Positions 26,684 to 35,457 are shown, numbered from the stretch's first letter. The stretch is DNA of 64,000 bases from Streptomyces sp. B21-083 (GCF_036898825.1 NZ_JARUND010000001.1:2604001-2668000); one strand, 5' to 3'. Numbers and translations are program-made. Notes: generated by a model from the letters alone, not told the origin.

Positions 26684-27610
26684 TCAGCCCTTGACAGCCC
26701 CGGTCAACATGCCCTTCTTGAAGTGCCGCTGCACGAACGGCGACGCCACCGCGACAGGGATCAACGCGAGGACCATCACGGCCATCTGCAGCCCCAGCGC
26801 CGACAACTGCCCGGTACGGACCGCCTGTTGAAGGCCCGTCGGGTTCGCGGTGTTCTTCTGGACCAGCTGGATGAGCACGTTCTGCAACGGCATCATGTCC
26901 TGGTCGCTGAGATAGATGGAGGCGTTGAACCAGGCACTCCAGTACCCGACCGCGTAGAACAGGGAGATCACGGCCAGCACCGCCCGGGACAGCGGCATGA
27001 TGATGGTCAGCAGGATCCGCGCGTCCCCTGCCCCGTCGATCCGCGCGGACTCGGTGAGCTCGGGCGAGATCCCCATGAAGAAGGCCCGCAGGACGAGGAT
27101 GTTGAAGACGCTGACCGCGCTGGGCAGGACCAGCGACAGATAGGTGTCGGTGAGCCCCAGCGACTGCACCAGAAGGTACGTCGGGATGAGGCCGGCCCCG
27201 AAGAACATGGTCGCCATCATGATGAACAGGAAGAACCGGTGTCCCAGGCTGCCGGGCCGGGACAGCCCGTAGGCCGCGAGGACCGACACCGCCATCGAGA
27301 ACAGCGTGCCGAACAGCGTGACACCGACCGAGACCATGATCGCCCGGCTGACCTGACCGCCGCTGAGCAGCTCCGTGTAGTTGACGAAGGTGATGCCCTG
27401 GGGGATCACGACGAGACCGCCGACCCGGTCGATCACCGGCTTCGGGGAGAGGCTGGTGACGATCACGATCCACAGCGGGCCGAGCACCCCCAGACAGCAG
27501 AGCACGAGAAAGCCGCTCTTGGCGGTGATTCCGGCCTTGCTGGGCTGCTCCTCCCACACGGGTCGGGCAGGAGCCTTGAGGCTGCGGACGAGCTGCGTGT
27601 TGAGGCTCAC
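26684..27610 (-). CDS. Sugar ABC transporter permease (CUT1, LplC/YtcP-like)
   Basis: Inner-membrane permease, 308 residues with six predicted helices. The EAA loop contacting the ATPase is in ESARIDGAGDARILLTIIMPLS. The GTG start at 27610 overlaps the other permease stop by 4 bp (GTGA). Together with the second permease and the lipoprotein it forms an importer of the carbohydrate uptake 1 type. No ATPase is encoded nearby; in Streptomyces the shared MsiK ATPase serves many such systems (known for other sugars, inferred here). Likely substrate: xyloglucan oligosaccharides. Confidence 0.9.
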   Translation of the reverse strand: MSLNTQLVRSLKAPARPVWEEQPSKAGITAKSGFLVLCCLGVLGPLWIVIVTSLSPKPVIDRVGGLVVIPQGITFVNYTELLSGGQVSRAIMVSVGVTLFGTLFSMAVSVLAAYGLSRPGSLGHRFFLFIMMATMFFGAGLIPTYLLVQSLGLTDTYLSLVLPSAVSVFNILVLRAFFMGISPELTESARIDGAGDARILLTIIMPLSRAVLAVISLFYAVGYWSAWFNASIYLSDQDMMPLQNVLIQLVQKNTANPTGLQQAVRTGQLSALGLQMAVMVLALIPVAVASPFVQRHFKKGMLTGAVKG

Positions 27611-28698
27611 TTCTTGTACACCCCCTGCTCACCGAGCAGGTGCGCGAACTTGTTCGCGCCCAGGACGAGACACACTCCGATGGCTCCCTTTACCAGGCCG
27701 ACCGCGGCCGCATAGCTGAAATCGCCGTTCTGGATACCCATGTTCCACACGTAGGTGTCGAGGACCTCGCTGGCCCCGGCCCCGACCGCGTACCGCTGGA
27801 GCAGGAACTGCTCGAAGCCGACGCTGAGCGCGTCGCCCACCCTGAGGACCAGCAGCAGCGCGATCACCGGGCGCAGCGCGGGCAGCGTCACGTGCCACAT
27901 CCGGCGCCAGCGCCCGGCGCCGTCCATCGCGGCGGCCTCGTACAGGTCGGTGCTGACGGCGGCCAGCGCGGCGAGGAAGACGATGATCCCCCAGCCTGAG
28001 TCCTTCCAGACGGCCTGCGCGGTGACCAGGAACTTGAAGAGGCCCGAGTTGGTCATCAGGTCGAAGCCGGTCCAGCCGTGGTTCTCCAGGGTCTGGGCGA
28101 TGATGCCCGCGCCGCCGAAGATCTGCTGGAACACCGTGACGACGAGGACCCACGAGAAGAAGTGCGGCAGATACATGATCGCCTGTGCCACGGCCCGGAC
28201 CCGGGGCCGGATCACGCTGTTGATGAGCAGCGCCAGGGCGATGGGGACCGGGAAGAACAGCACCAGTTGAAGCACGAACAGCACGATGGTGTTCTTCGCG
28301 GCGCTCCAGAACAGCGGGTCGTCGAGCATCCGCGAGAACTGCTCGACGCCGACCCAGGGACTGTGGAAGATCGCCGTGACGCCGTTGCTGGAGACGTACG
28401 GGTCGTAGTCCTGGAAGGCGACGACGTTGCCGAGCAGCGGGACGTAGTTGAAGAGCAGGAGCAGGACCATGACCGGCAGCGTCATCAGGATGAGCGTGCG
28501 GTCGCGGCGCAGCCGGACCTTGAAGGGAACCTTGTCCGCCTTGCGCGCCGCCCGCCCCTTCGCCGAAGCCGAAACCGTGGTCGTGGTCGCGCTCGACGCC
28601 ATGGTCGGAGCCGTTGCCGCGGCGACCGCGGCCGTCGGTTCCTCGACCGCCGCGGGAGGGCGAATCCCGTCGGGCCTGCTCCCGGCCGTGAGAGACAT
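27607..28698 (-). CDS. Sugar ABC transporter permease (CUT1, LplB/UgpA-like)
   Basis: Inner-membrane permease of 363 residues. An Ala/Thr-rich N-terminal tail of about 60 residues precedes the first helix (LILMTLPVMVLLLLFNYVPL). The EAA loop is in DLYEAAAMDGAGRWRRMWHV. The ending FAHLLGEQGVYKK is typical of the oligosaccharide permeases that pair with LplA-like binding proteins. ATG at 28698 shares one base with the binding-protein stop (TGATG), so translation is coupled. The pair with the next gene completes the transmembrane channel. Confidence 0.9.
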   Translation of the reverse strand: MSLTAGSRPDGIRPPAAVEEPTAAVAAATAPTMASSATTTTVSASAKGRAARKADKVPFKVRLRRDRTLILMTLPVMVLLLLFNYVPLLGNVVAFQDYDPYVSSNGVTAIFHSPWVGVEQFSRMLDDPLFWSAAKNTIVLFVLQLVLFFPVPIALALLINSVIRPRVRAVAQAIMYLPHFFSWVLVVTVFQQIFGGAGIIAQTLENHGWTGFDLMTNSGLFKFLVTAQAVWKDSGWGIIVFLAALAAVSTDLYEAAAMDGAGRWRRMWHVTLPALRPVIALLLVLRVGDALSVGFEQFLLQRYAVGAGASEVLDTYVWNMGIQNGDFSYAAAVGLVKGAIGVCLVLGANKFAHLLGEQGVYKK

Positions 28699-30374
28699 CA
28701 GTTGCCGCTGCCGTTCTTGTCGATGAGCTCCTTGTACCAGTCGCGCAGCTTGTCGCCGCCGGAGGACTTCCAGGTGGAGATGGCGGCCTGGACGTCCGAC
28801 AGCTTGCGGTTGCCGCGCACGTAGTCGAGCTCCAGCTGCTCGAACTGGCTGTTGAGGTTCGCGTAGCGCGACGGCTCGACGATGTTCATGCCGTACGTGG
28901 ACGTCTTCTTCATGAAGGCGCCCATCCGCTGCTGCCACTCGACCTGCTTGCGGGCGACCTCGGGGAAGTCGGGGTGGGCGAAGTAGGCGGCCGGCGCGGC
29001 CAGCATCACCCAGGCGTTGAGCACTTCGGAGTTGCCGAGGTCGTTCTTGACCGGGACGCCGTCCTTGACGGTGTAGTGGGTGCCCTCGACGCCGTAGTCG
29101 ACGAGCATCCGCTCCTTGGTGCCGTAGGGCGCGGCCGAGAAGTCGGCGGCGGCCAGCGCGTTCTCGATCGTGGCCTTCGAGGCGCCCTTGCGGATCAATG
29201 ACCAGATGGTGGCGGGCTGAGAGGCCCACAGCGTCGGGTTGCCGCCGTCGGCGCCGTAGAGGTCGATGGCCTCGATTTGGAGGTCCGGGTTGGACTGGGC
29301 CTGCTCGGAGACCTTTCCGTACCAGTCGGCGATGTTGGTGTTCCAGACCAGGATCTGTCCGGCGCCGAATCGCTGGCCGGCGTCGCCCGTGCGCGCCTTG
29401 TCGTCGGGGTGGACCACACCCGCGTCGAACAGCTTGCGGACCCACTCCAGTGCTTCGAGGTACTCGGGCTGTTCGACCCGGTACGTCAACTTGCCGTCGT
29501 CCCCGATGTTCCAGCCGATCGTCCCGGAGCTGCGGACGCCGAAGTTGCTCCACGCGGACCAGGTCATGTCGCCGCAGGCCCACACCTTGGCCTTGGCGCT
29601 GGTGGCCTCTTTGGCCCAGCTCAGGAACTCGTCGGGCGACTTGGGTACCGAGTAGCCCTTCTTGTCGAAGAGGTCCTTGCGGTACAGGGGCGCGATCCAG
29701 TTCGCGGTGGCGGCCGGCATCGGAATGCCGCGCAGCGCACCGCCGAAGATGCCCATGCGCCAGGCGTCGGAGGGGATCGCGGCCAGGTTCGGGTACTTCT
29801 TGACCTTGTCGCCCGCCAGGTAGGGGCTGAGGTCCATGAACTTCGCGGTGACGGCGTTCGAGATCTTGCCGACCAGTTCCCAGCCGGGCACGACCACCAT
29901 GTCGGGTATGGAGCTGGAGGCGAGGACGGCGCCGAGCTTCTCGCCGTAGGTGTTGCCGTCCTGGTTCTGCCAGGTGATCTTGGTACCCGCGGCGGCGTCG
30001 AGCGCCTTGTAGTAGGCGCAGCCCGACTTCGGCGGGGAGCCCCAGAACGGGGACATGATCTTGAAGGGTGCGCCGGTGCCGAGCTTGTCCGGGACCGAGC
30101 TCTTCAGGGCCGCGAGGTCGACCTTGCCGGTGTAGCCGGCGGCCGAACCGTTCTTCGACGGAAGGTCCGGATTGGCGACCGTGCTGGCGACGAACATCGG
30201 GAGCAGCTTGTCCGCGGCCTTGCCCGACGTGGTCCCCTCGCGCGATCCGCTGTCCGAACCGCCACAGGCGGCAAGCAGCGGCATCCCGCCCGCCACCGCG
30301 GCGGTGGCGACCGCCGTCGAGGCGAGGAAACTTCTCCGGCTCGGCCCGGAGGCGGAAGCGGCGTTCGGCGTCAT
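28698..30374 (-). CDS. Extracellular solute-binding lipoprotein for oligosaccharides (LplA-like)
   Basis: Captures the sugar outside the membrane and delivers it to the two permeases. The 558-residue precursor has a Tat-like leader (SRRSFLASTAVATAAV) and a lipobox ending MPLLAACGG (Cys near 37). The mature part is a large two-lobe family 1-type binding protein with many Trp and Tyr residues (DMTWSAWSNFG, WNIGDDGK, WNTNIADWYG), as expected for binding bulky oligosaccharides. First gene of the minus-strand operon; ATG at 30374 is about 120 bp from the LacI-type operator at 30493. Its size is above the usual 420-450 for monosaccharide/disaccharide binding proteins. Confidence 0.9.
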   Translation of the reverse strand: MTPNAASASGPSRRSFLASTAVATAAVAGGMPLLAACGGSDSGSREGTTSGKAADKLLPMFVASTVANPDLPSKNGSAAGYTGKVDLAALKSSVPDKLGTGAPFKIMSPFWGSPPKSGCAYYKALDAAAGTKITWQNQDGNTYGEKLGAVLASSSIPDMVVVPGWELVGKISNAVTAKFMDLSPYLAGDKVKKYPNLAAIPSDAWRMGIFGGALRGIPMPAATANWIAPLYRKDLFDKKGYSVPKSPDEFLSWAKEATSAKAKVWACGDMTWSAWSNFGVRSSGTIGWNIGDDGKLTYRVEQPEYLEALEWVRKLFDAGVVHPDDKARTGDAGQRFGAGQILVWNTNIADWYGKVSEQAQSNPDLQIEAIDLYGADGGNPTLWASQPATIWSLIRKGASKATIENALAAADFSAAPYGTKERMLVDYGVEGTHYTVKDGVPVKNDLGNSEVLNAWVMLAAPAAYFAHPDFPEVARKQVEWQQRMGAFMKKTSTYGMNIVEPSRYANLNSQFEQLELDYVRGNRKLSDVQAAISTWKSSGGDKLRDWYKELIDKNGSGN

Positions 30375-30492
30375 TGCGTCAACCCTTCATGGCGCACCAG
30401 GACACCCGGCGGTGGAGCCGTCGGCTGCGGTGTCTTGAGTGGAACTGGCTGAGCTGAAGCGATTCTCCGACTCGTCCTACGGCAATCCGCAG

Positions 30493-30506
30493 TCGAAGCG
30501 CTTCGA
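30493..30506. promoter_or_regulatory. LacI-type operator for the transporter/enzyme operon
   Basis: Perfect palindrome TCGAAGCGCTTCGA, identical to 14105-14118. It lies 119 bp upstream of the binding-protein start on the minus strand. A weaker related site, GAAGCGATTC, lies at 30456-30465, nearer the start codon. Confidence 0.8.
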
Positions 30507-30657
30507 TGTTGCTGCGAGGTTAAGTGAACACCTGAGGGTGCACAAGGGTCGGTTCCAAGATTCCTCCGAGGTGCGAAGCCCTGCAGGGCGGCCCAAACCG
30601 CCCCTCGGTGCCGCCTGACATCACGGGTGGGAGACGGATTTGTTGCTTCTGGGTCTC

Positions 30658-30700
30658 TTGACACCCACCCCCACGTCGAATGAGCATCGAAGCGCTTCGA
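30658..30700 (+). promoter_or_regulatory. Candidate promoter and overlapping LacI-type operator of the GH3 gene
   Basis: TTGACA at 30658-30663 is a good -35 element; 17 bases later TGAGCAT is a weak -10. The perfect palindrome TCGAAGCGCTTCGA at 30687-30700 overlaps the expected transcription start, the classic position for repression. The rest of the 361-bp divergent gap (30375-30735) holds no gene. Confidence 0.65.
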
Positions 30701-30735
30701 ATGCGCTGAGCCACTCCACTGCAAGGGAACCCCAC

Positions 30736-33624
30736 GTGACCGCACAAACGCCGCCTTCGCCGCCATTCCGCGATCCGCGGCTGCCGACCGCGAAGCGCAT
30801 CGACGATCTGCTGTCGCGCCTCACCCTCGACGAACGGGTGGCGTTCCTGCACCAGTACGCGCCCGCCGTCGAGCGGCTCGGCGTCGCCGCCTTCCGCACC
30901 GGCCAGGAGGCGCTGCACGGGGTGGCGTGGATGGGTCCGGCGACCGTGTTCCCGCAGGCGGTCGGTCTCGGCGCGACCTGGAACGAGGAGCTCGTGCACC
31001 GCGTCGGCGAGGCGGTGTCCAGGGAGGTCCGGGCGATGCGCGCCCGCGACGACCGCGTCGGCCTCAACGTCTGGGCGCCCACGGTCAACCTGCTGCGTCA
31101 CCCCCTGTGGGGCCGCAACGAGGAGGGCTACTCGGAGGATCCGAAGCTGACCTCGGCGATCGCCACCGCGTACACCCGCGGCCTGCGCGGCGACCACCCC
31201 GCCTACTGGCGTACGGCCCCGGTCCTCAAGCACTGGCTGGCCCACAACAACGAGACCGGCAGGGACGTCACGTCCTCCTCGGTCCGCCCGCGCGTCCTGC
31301 ACGAATACGATCTGCGCGCCTTCCGCGAGACCGTCGAGGCGGGCGCGGTGGCGGGTGTGATGCCCGCGTACAACCTGGTCAACGGCCGCCCCAACCACGT
31401 CTCGCCGCTCCTGGGCGAACACCTGCGCACCTGGACGGACGAGGATCTGCTGGTCTGCTCGGACGCCGTCGCGCCCTCCAACCTGGTCGACTCGGAGCAC
31501 TACTTCGACACCCACGAGGAGGCGACGGCCGCCGCGCTGATCGCCGGCGTGGACAGCTTCACCGACCACGGCACGGACAGTTCGAAGATCGTCGCCCGTC
31601 TTCAAGGTGCCCTGTCCCAGGGCCTGTTGACGGAGGAGGACATCGACAGGGCGGTCCGCCGTCAGCTCTCGGTGCGCTTCCGTCTGGGTGAGTTCGACCC
31701 GCAGTACGACCCGTACGCGGGCGCCCCGGACTTCGACACCCCGGCCCATCGCGCCCTCGCGCGGGAGACGGCGGAACAGGCGATCGTCCTGCTGAAGAAC
31801 GACGACGACACCCTCCCCCTGGCCCCCGGCTCGCGCGTGGCGGTCGTCGGTCTGCTCGCCGACGAGTGCAAGACCGACTGGTACAGCGGCACCCTCATCC
31901 ACCGCTCGACACCGCTGGAGGCGTTGTACGAGCGCTTCGGCGCCGAGCACGTCGAGTTCGCCGAGGGCGTGGACCGGGTACGGCTGCGCACGTCGGCCGG
32001 TACGTTCCTGCACGTACGGCCCGCCGAGGACGCACCCGACATCGCCCGGGGCGCCGAGGGGGCACTGGACCCGGCGCTCCTCGCGGGCCGCACCGACCTG
32101 CCCGCGCTCACCGCCGACGCGGACGGCACCGAGTTCGCGCTGATCGACTGGGGCGAGGGCATCCTGACGCTGCGGGCGCCCGACGGCCGGTACCTCTCGG
32201 TCGCCGAGGACGGCTACGTACGGGCGTCGGCGGACCAGCCGGGCGGCTGGGTCGTCCAGGAGACCTTCCGCCTGGAGCCCCACGGGTCCGGTGAGTCCCA
32301 CGAGAACCGTCACCTCCTCAGGCACGTCGGTACGGGTCGCCACGTCTCTGTCGCCGCCGACGGCGTGAAAGTTGCCGAGGGGAACGAGACTCCTCCGGAG
32401 ATCTTCGAACTGATCGTCGCCGAACGTGGTGAGGAATCGGTGAAGAGAGTGGCGGCGCGGGCGGACGTGGTCGTGGTGGTCGCGGGCAACGACCCGCACA
32501 TCAACGGCCGCGAGACCGAGGACCGCACGACGCTCCGCCTCCCCGCCCACCAGCAGCGCCTGCTGGACGCGGCCCGCGCCGCGAACCCCCGGACGGTCCT
32601 GGCCCTGGTCTCGGCGTACCCGTACGCGGTGGACGTCACGGACCTCCCGGCCGCCCTGTGGACGGCGCACGGCGGGCAGGCGGCGGGCACGGCCCTGGCC
32701 CGCGTCCTGGCCGGCGACGTCTCGCCGGCGGGCCGCCTCCCGCAGACCTGGTACGCCGACGACGCCGACCTTCCCGACCTGCTGGACTACGACATCATCG
32801 GCTCCCGGCAGACGTACCTCTACTTCGAGGGAACACCCCTGTTCCCCTTCGGCCACGGCCTGTCGTACGCGTCGTTCGCGTACGCCGACCTCACGGCCGA
32901 GACGGCGGACGACGAGACGCTGCGGGTGTCGTTCACCGTCACCAACACCGGGGACGTCACGGCGGACGAGGTGGCGCAGCTGTACGCGAGGGCGCCCGAG
33001 TCACCGGTCGCCCGCCCGCGCAGGGAGCTGCTGGCCCACCGCCGGATCACCCTGGCCCCGGGAGTGTCGGCCCCGGTCTCCTTCCAACTCCCGCTCAGCT
33101 GCCTGGAGTTCTGGGACGTGGCGACCGGCGGCCGACGCCTCGCACCGGGCGCGTACGAGGTCCTGGTGGGCGCGTCGAGCGAGGACATCCGCGTGCGTAC
33201 GACGGTCCAGGTGACCGGCACCCCGTCGGCACCCCGCCCGGTACGTCAACTGGGTCTGGCGGCGGCCGACTTCGACGAGCAGACCGGCGCCGAGATCGTC
33301 GACCGTACGAAGGTGTCGGGCGACGCGGTGACGCCGTCGGGCGGCAAGGAGGCCGAACTGCTCTACCGGGACTGCGACTTCGGGACGGGCGTCGCCGCGA
33401 TCACGGTCGAGGTGGCCGGCGAGGGAGTGGTGGAGGTCGTACTCGACGGCGACACGGAAGCCGCGGCCGTCCTGACTCCGACGCCGACCGAGGGCCCGTA
33501 CGACTACACGACGGTCCGGGCCACGCTCACCGTCGACCGCGTGCACGACCTGCGCCTCAGACTGCGCGGCCCGTTGCGGCTGGCGCACGTCGGCTTCTCC
33601 GGCCGGGGCCTGTCCGGCGGATGA
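30736..33624 (+). CDS. Glycoside hydrolase family 3 beta-glucosidase (possibly beta-xylosidase)
   Basis: Predicted cytoplasmic exo-enzyme finishing xyloglucan oligosaccharides by releasing backbone glucose. The 962-residue protein has the GH3 barrel with RTGQEALHGVAW (56-65), KHWLAHNNETGRD (165-177) and the nucleophile D243 in LLVCSDAVAPSN. The C-terminal GH3 sandwich is split by an inserted module around 400-580 with beta-trefoil-like GRYLSVAEDGYV and GRHVSVAADGVKVAEGNE repeats (fascin-like). A fibronectin-like domain and a CBM6-like tail (YRDCDFGTGVAAITVEV) follow. GTG at 30736 has AAGGGA 7 bases upstream. No signal peptide. Divergent from the transporter operon and sharing its operator. 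Confidence 0.88.
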   Translation: MTAQTPPSPPFRDPRLPTAKRIDDLLSRLTLDERVAFLHQYAPAVERLGVAAFRTGQEALHGVAWMGPATVFPQAVGLGATWNEELVHRVGEAVSREVRAMRARDDRVGLNVWAPTVNLLRHPLWGRNEEGYSEDPKLTSAIATAYTRGLRGDHPAYWRTAPVLKHWLAHNNETGRDVTSSSVRPRVLHEYDLRAFRETVEAGAVAGVMPAYNLVNGRPNHVSPLLGEHLRTWTDEDLLVCSDAVAPSNLVDSEHYFDTHEEATAAALIAGVDSFTDHGTDSSKIVARLQGALSQGLLTEEDIDRAVRRQLSVRFRLGEFDPQYDPYAGAPDFDTPAHRALARETAEQAIVLLKNDDDTLPLAPGSRVAVVGLLADECKTDWYSGTLIHRSTPLEALYERFGAEHVEFAEGVDRVRLRTSAGTFLHVRPAEDAPDIARGAEGALDPALLAGRTDLPALTADADGTEFALIDWGEGILTLRAPDGRYLSVAEDGYVRASADQPGGWVVQETFRLEPHGSGESHENRHLLRHVGTGRHVSVAADGVKVAEGNETPPEIFELIVAERGEESVKRVAARADVVVVVAGNDPHINGRETEDRTTLRLPAHQQRLLDAARAANPRTVLALVSAYPYAVDVTDLPAALWTAHGGQAAGTALARVLAGDVSPAGRLPQTWYADDADLPDLLDYDIIGSRQTYLYFEGTPLFPFGHGLSYASFAYADLTAETADDETLRVSFTVTNTGDVTADEVAQLYARAPESPVARPRRELLAHRRITLAPGVSAPVSFQLPLSCLEFWDVATGGRRLAPGAYEVLVGASSEDIRVRTTVQVTGTPSAPRPVRQLGLAAADFDEQTGAEIVDRTKVSGDAVTPSGGKEAELLYRDCDFGTGVAAITVEVAGEGVVEVVLDGDTEAAAVLTPTPTEGPYDYTTVRATLTVDRVHDLRLRLRGPLRLAHVGFSGRGLSGG

Positions 33625-33673
33625 GGTCGGAGGAAAGCAGCGGCGCCTCGTCCACGGACGTGAGCGGGGTGAT

Positions 33674-33834
33674 GGGGGTCCCCCCGCGCGAGGTTGTTCG
33701 AGCGTGGGGGAGCGTGCAGCTGCAAGGCGGAGGAGGGCGTCGACGCGATGGGGGTCCCCCCGCGCGAGCGAAGTCGAACGTGGGGGAGTCGGCAACCGAC
33801 GACAACGCCGCTGGGGGTCCCCCCTCTGGGGGAG
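33674..33834. repeat. Three tandem copies of a GGGGGTCCCCCC-type Streptomyces repeat (family C)
   Basis: Copies at 33674-33712 and 33750-33788 have the form GGGGGTCCCCCCGCGCGAG, a variable centre, then GTGGGGGAG. A third at 33813-33834 keeps only the two ends. Each can form a hairpin. They fill the space after the GH3 stop together with the terminator at 33909; no gene is seen in 33625-33999. Confidence 0.8.
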
Positions 33835-33908
33835 TGCGTGCCACACCCCGCGTTCCGGCATGATCCGCCGGGCAGGCCCCAGGGTCCGGAGCGGTCGGCA
33901 CATGGAAG

Positions 33909-33942
33909 GGGTCCGGCACCGGAAGGCATCGGTGCCGGACCC
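33909..33942. terminator. Bidirectional terminator between GH3 and the aldehyde dehydrogenase
   Basis: GGGTCCGGCACC, 10-base loop, GGTGCCGGACCC then TTT: a perfect 12-bp stem between two convergent genes. Confidence 0.85.
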
Positions 33943-33999
33943 TTTCGTGACGGCGCGTTCGCGTCACCGGCGAGTCTATGTGGAAACGGTTCCCATTAT

Positions 34000-35457
34000 C
34001 TAGAGGGCGAGGCCCGTCAGTACGAGGACGCGCTCGTACGTGTAGTCGTCCATCGCGAACTTGACACCCTCGCGGCCGACACCGGACTGCTTGGCACCGC
34101 CGTACGGCATCTGGTCGGCGCGGTAGGACGGCACGTCGCCGATGACGACACCGCCGACCTCCAGGGCCCGGTGGGCCCGGAAGGCGGCCTGGAGGTCGTG
34201 GGTGAACACGCCTGCCTGGAGGCCGTACTTGGAGTCGTTGGCGGCGGCGAACGCCTCGGCCTCGCCGTCCACCTTCCGCACGGTGAGGACCGGCCCGAAG
34301 ACCTCCTCGCAGGAGATCGTGACATCGGCGGGTACGTCGGTGAGGACGGTCGGCGCGTACGAGGCGCCGTCCCGCTTGCCGCCGGCGAGGAGGTTGGCTC
34401 CGGCCCGCACGGCTTCGTCGACCCAAGCCTCGACCCGCTTGGCCGCGTCCTCGCTGACCAGCGGTCCGACGTCGGTCGCGCCGTCGGCCGGGTCGCCGGT
34501 CACCTGCGCCTCGACGGCGGCGACGATGCGGGGCAGCAGCCGGTCGTACACGGCCGTGTCCGCGATGACCCGCTGCACGGAGATACAGGACTGGCCACCC
34601 TGGTAGTTGGAGAACGTGGCGATACGGGTCGCCGCCCAGTCGAGGTCCGCGTCGGAGGCGTAGTCGCCGAGGACAACGGCCGCGCCGTTGCCTCCCAGCT
34701 CAAGGGTGCAGTGCTTGCGCGGCACGGAGTCCATGATCGCGTAGCCGACCTGCTCCGACCCGGTGAACGAGATCACCGGCAGACGCGGGTCCTGTACGAG
34801 GGCCGGCATACGGTCGTTGGCGACCGGGAGGACGCTCCAGGAACCGGCGGGCAGGTCGGTCTCGGCGAGGAGTTCGCCGATGACGAGGCCGGAGAGGGGG
34901 GTGGCCGGGGCCGGCTTCAGGATGATGGGGGCGCCTGCCGCGATCGCCGGGGCGATCTTGTGGGCGCAGAGGTTGAGGGGGAAGTTGAAGGGCGCGATGC
35001 CGAGGACGACGCCCTTCGGGAAGCGCCGGGTGAGGGCGAGGCGGCCCTGACCGCCGAGGTCGGTGTCGAGGCGCTGCGCCTCGCCGCCGTTGAAACGCCG
35101 GGCTTCCTCGGCGGCGAACCGGAACACGGAGACGGCTCGGCCGACCTCGCCGCGGGCCCACTTGATCGGCTTGCCGTTCTCGGCGGAGATGAGCTGGGCG
35201 ATCTCCTCCGTGCGCTCGACGAGACGCCGGCTGACGTGGTCGAGGGCGGCGGCGCGGACGTGGGCCGGGGTGGCGGCGAACTCGTCGCGGGCGGCGTGGG
35301 CGGCGGCGACGGCTTCCTCGGCCTGGGCCTCGGTCGGCACGCCGACCTTGCCGACGAGGCGTCCGTCCCAGGGGGAGGTGACGTCGAAGGTGGTCTCGCC
35401 GGTGGCCTGGCGGCCGGCGAGCCAGAAGGCGTGGGTGACGGGCGGCGTGGAGGTCAT
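34000..35457 (-). CDS. NAD(P)-dependent aldehyde dehydrogenase (possible succinate-semialdehyde dehydrogenase)
   Basis: Oxidises an aldehyde to the acid. The 485-residue protein has the ALDH general base in LELGGNGAAVV (about 260), the catalytic Cys in YQGGQSCISVQRV (about 295), and EEVFGPVLTV and PYGGAKQSGVGREG near the end. Placed beside a PucR regulator and gabT, the product of which is succinate semialdehyde, it is a reasonable candidate for the second GABA step, but the motif set is also compatible with other semialdehydes or with glyceraldehyde-3-phosphate. ATG at 35457 begins MTSTPPVTHAF; no ribosome site precedes it, but TACCGT six bases upstream could be a -10 for a leaderless mRNA. 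Confidence 0.8.
   Translation of the reverse strand: MTSTPPVTHAFWLAGRQATGETTFDVTSPWDGRLVGKVGVPTEAQAEEAVAAAHAARDEFAATPAHVRAAALDHVSRRLVERTEEIAQLISAENGKPIKWARGEVGRAVSVFRFAAEEARRFNGGEAQRLDTDLGGQGRLALTRRFPKGVVLGIAPFNFPLNLCAHKIAPAIAAGAPIILKPAPATPLSGLVIGELLAETDLPAGSWSVLPVANDRMPALVQDPRLPVISFTGSEQVGYAIMDSVPRKHCTLELGGNGAAVVLGDYASDADLDWAATRIATFSNYQGGQSCISVQRVIADTAVYDRLLPRIVAAVEAQVTGDPADGATDVGPLVSEDAAKRVEAWVDEAVRAGANLLAGGKRDGASYAPTVLTDVPADVTISCEEVFGPVLTVRKVDGEAEAFAAANDSKYGLQAGVFTHDLQAAFRAHRALEVGGVVIGDVPSYRADQMPYGGAKQSGVGREGVKFAMDDYTYERVLVLTGLAL

Noticed and set aside
30520..32856. A 778-codon open frame on the minus strand opposite GH3.
   Set aside because: Antisense shadow of GH3, with no recognisable motif; GH3 catalytic motifs lie on the plus strand.
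14105..33624. The glycosidase region as part of a natural-product cluster.
   Set aside because: No polyketide, peptide or terpene assembly enzymes; the enzyme set matches polysaccharide breakdown.
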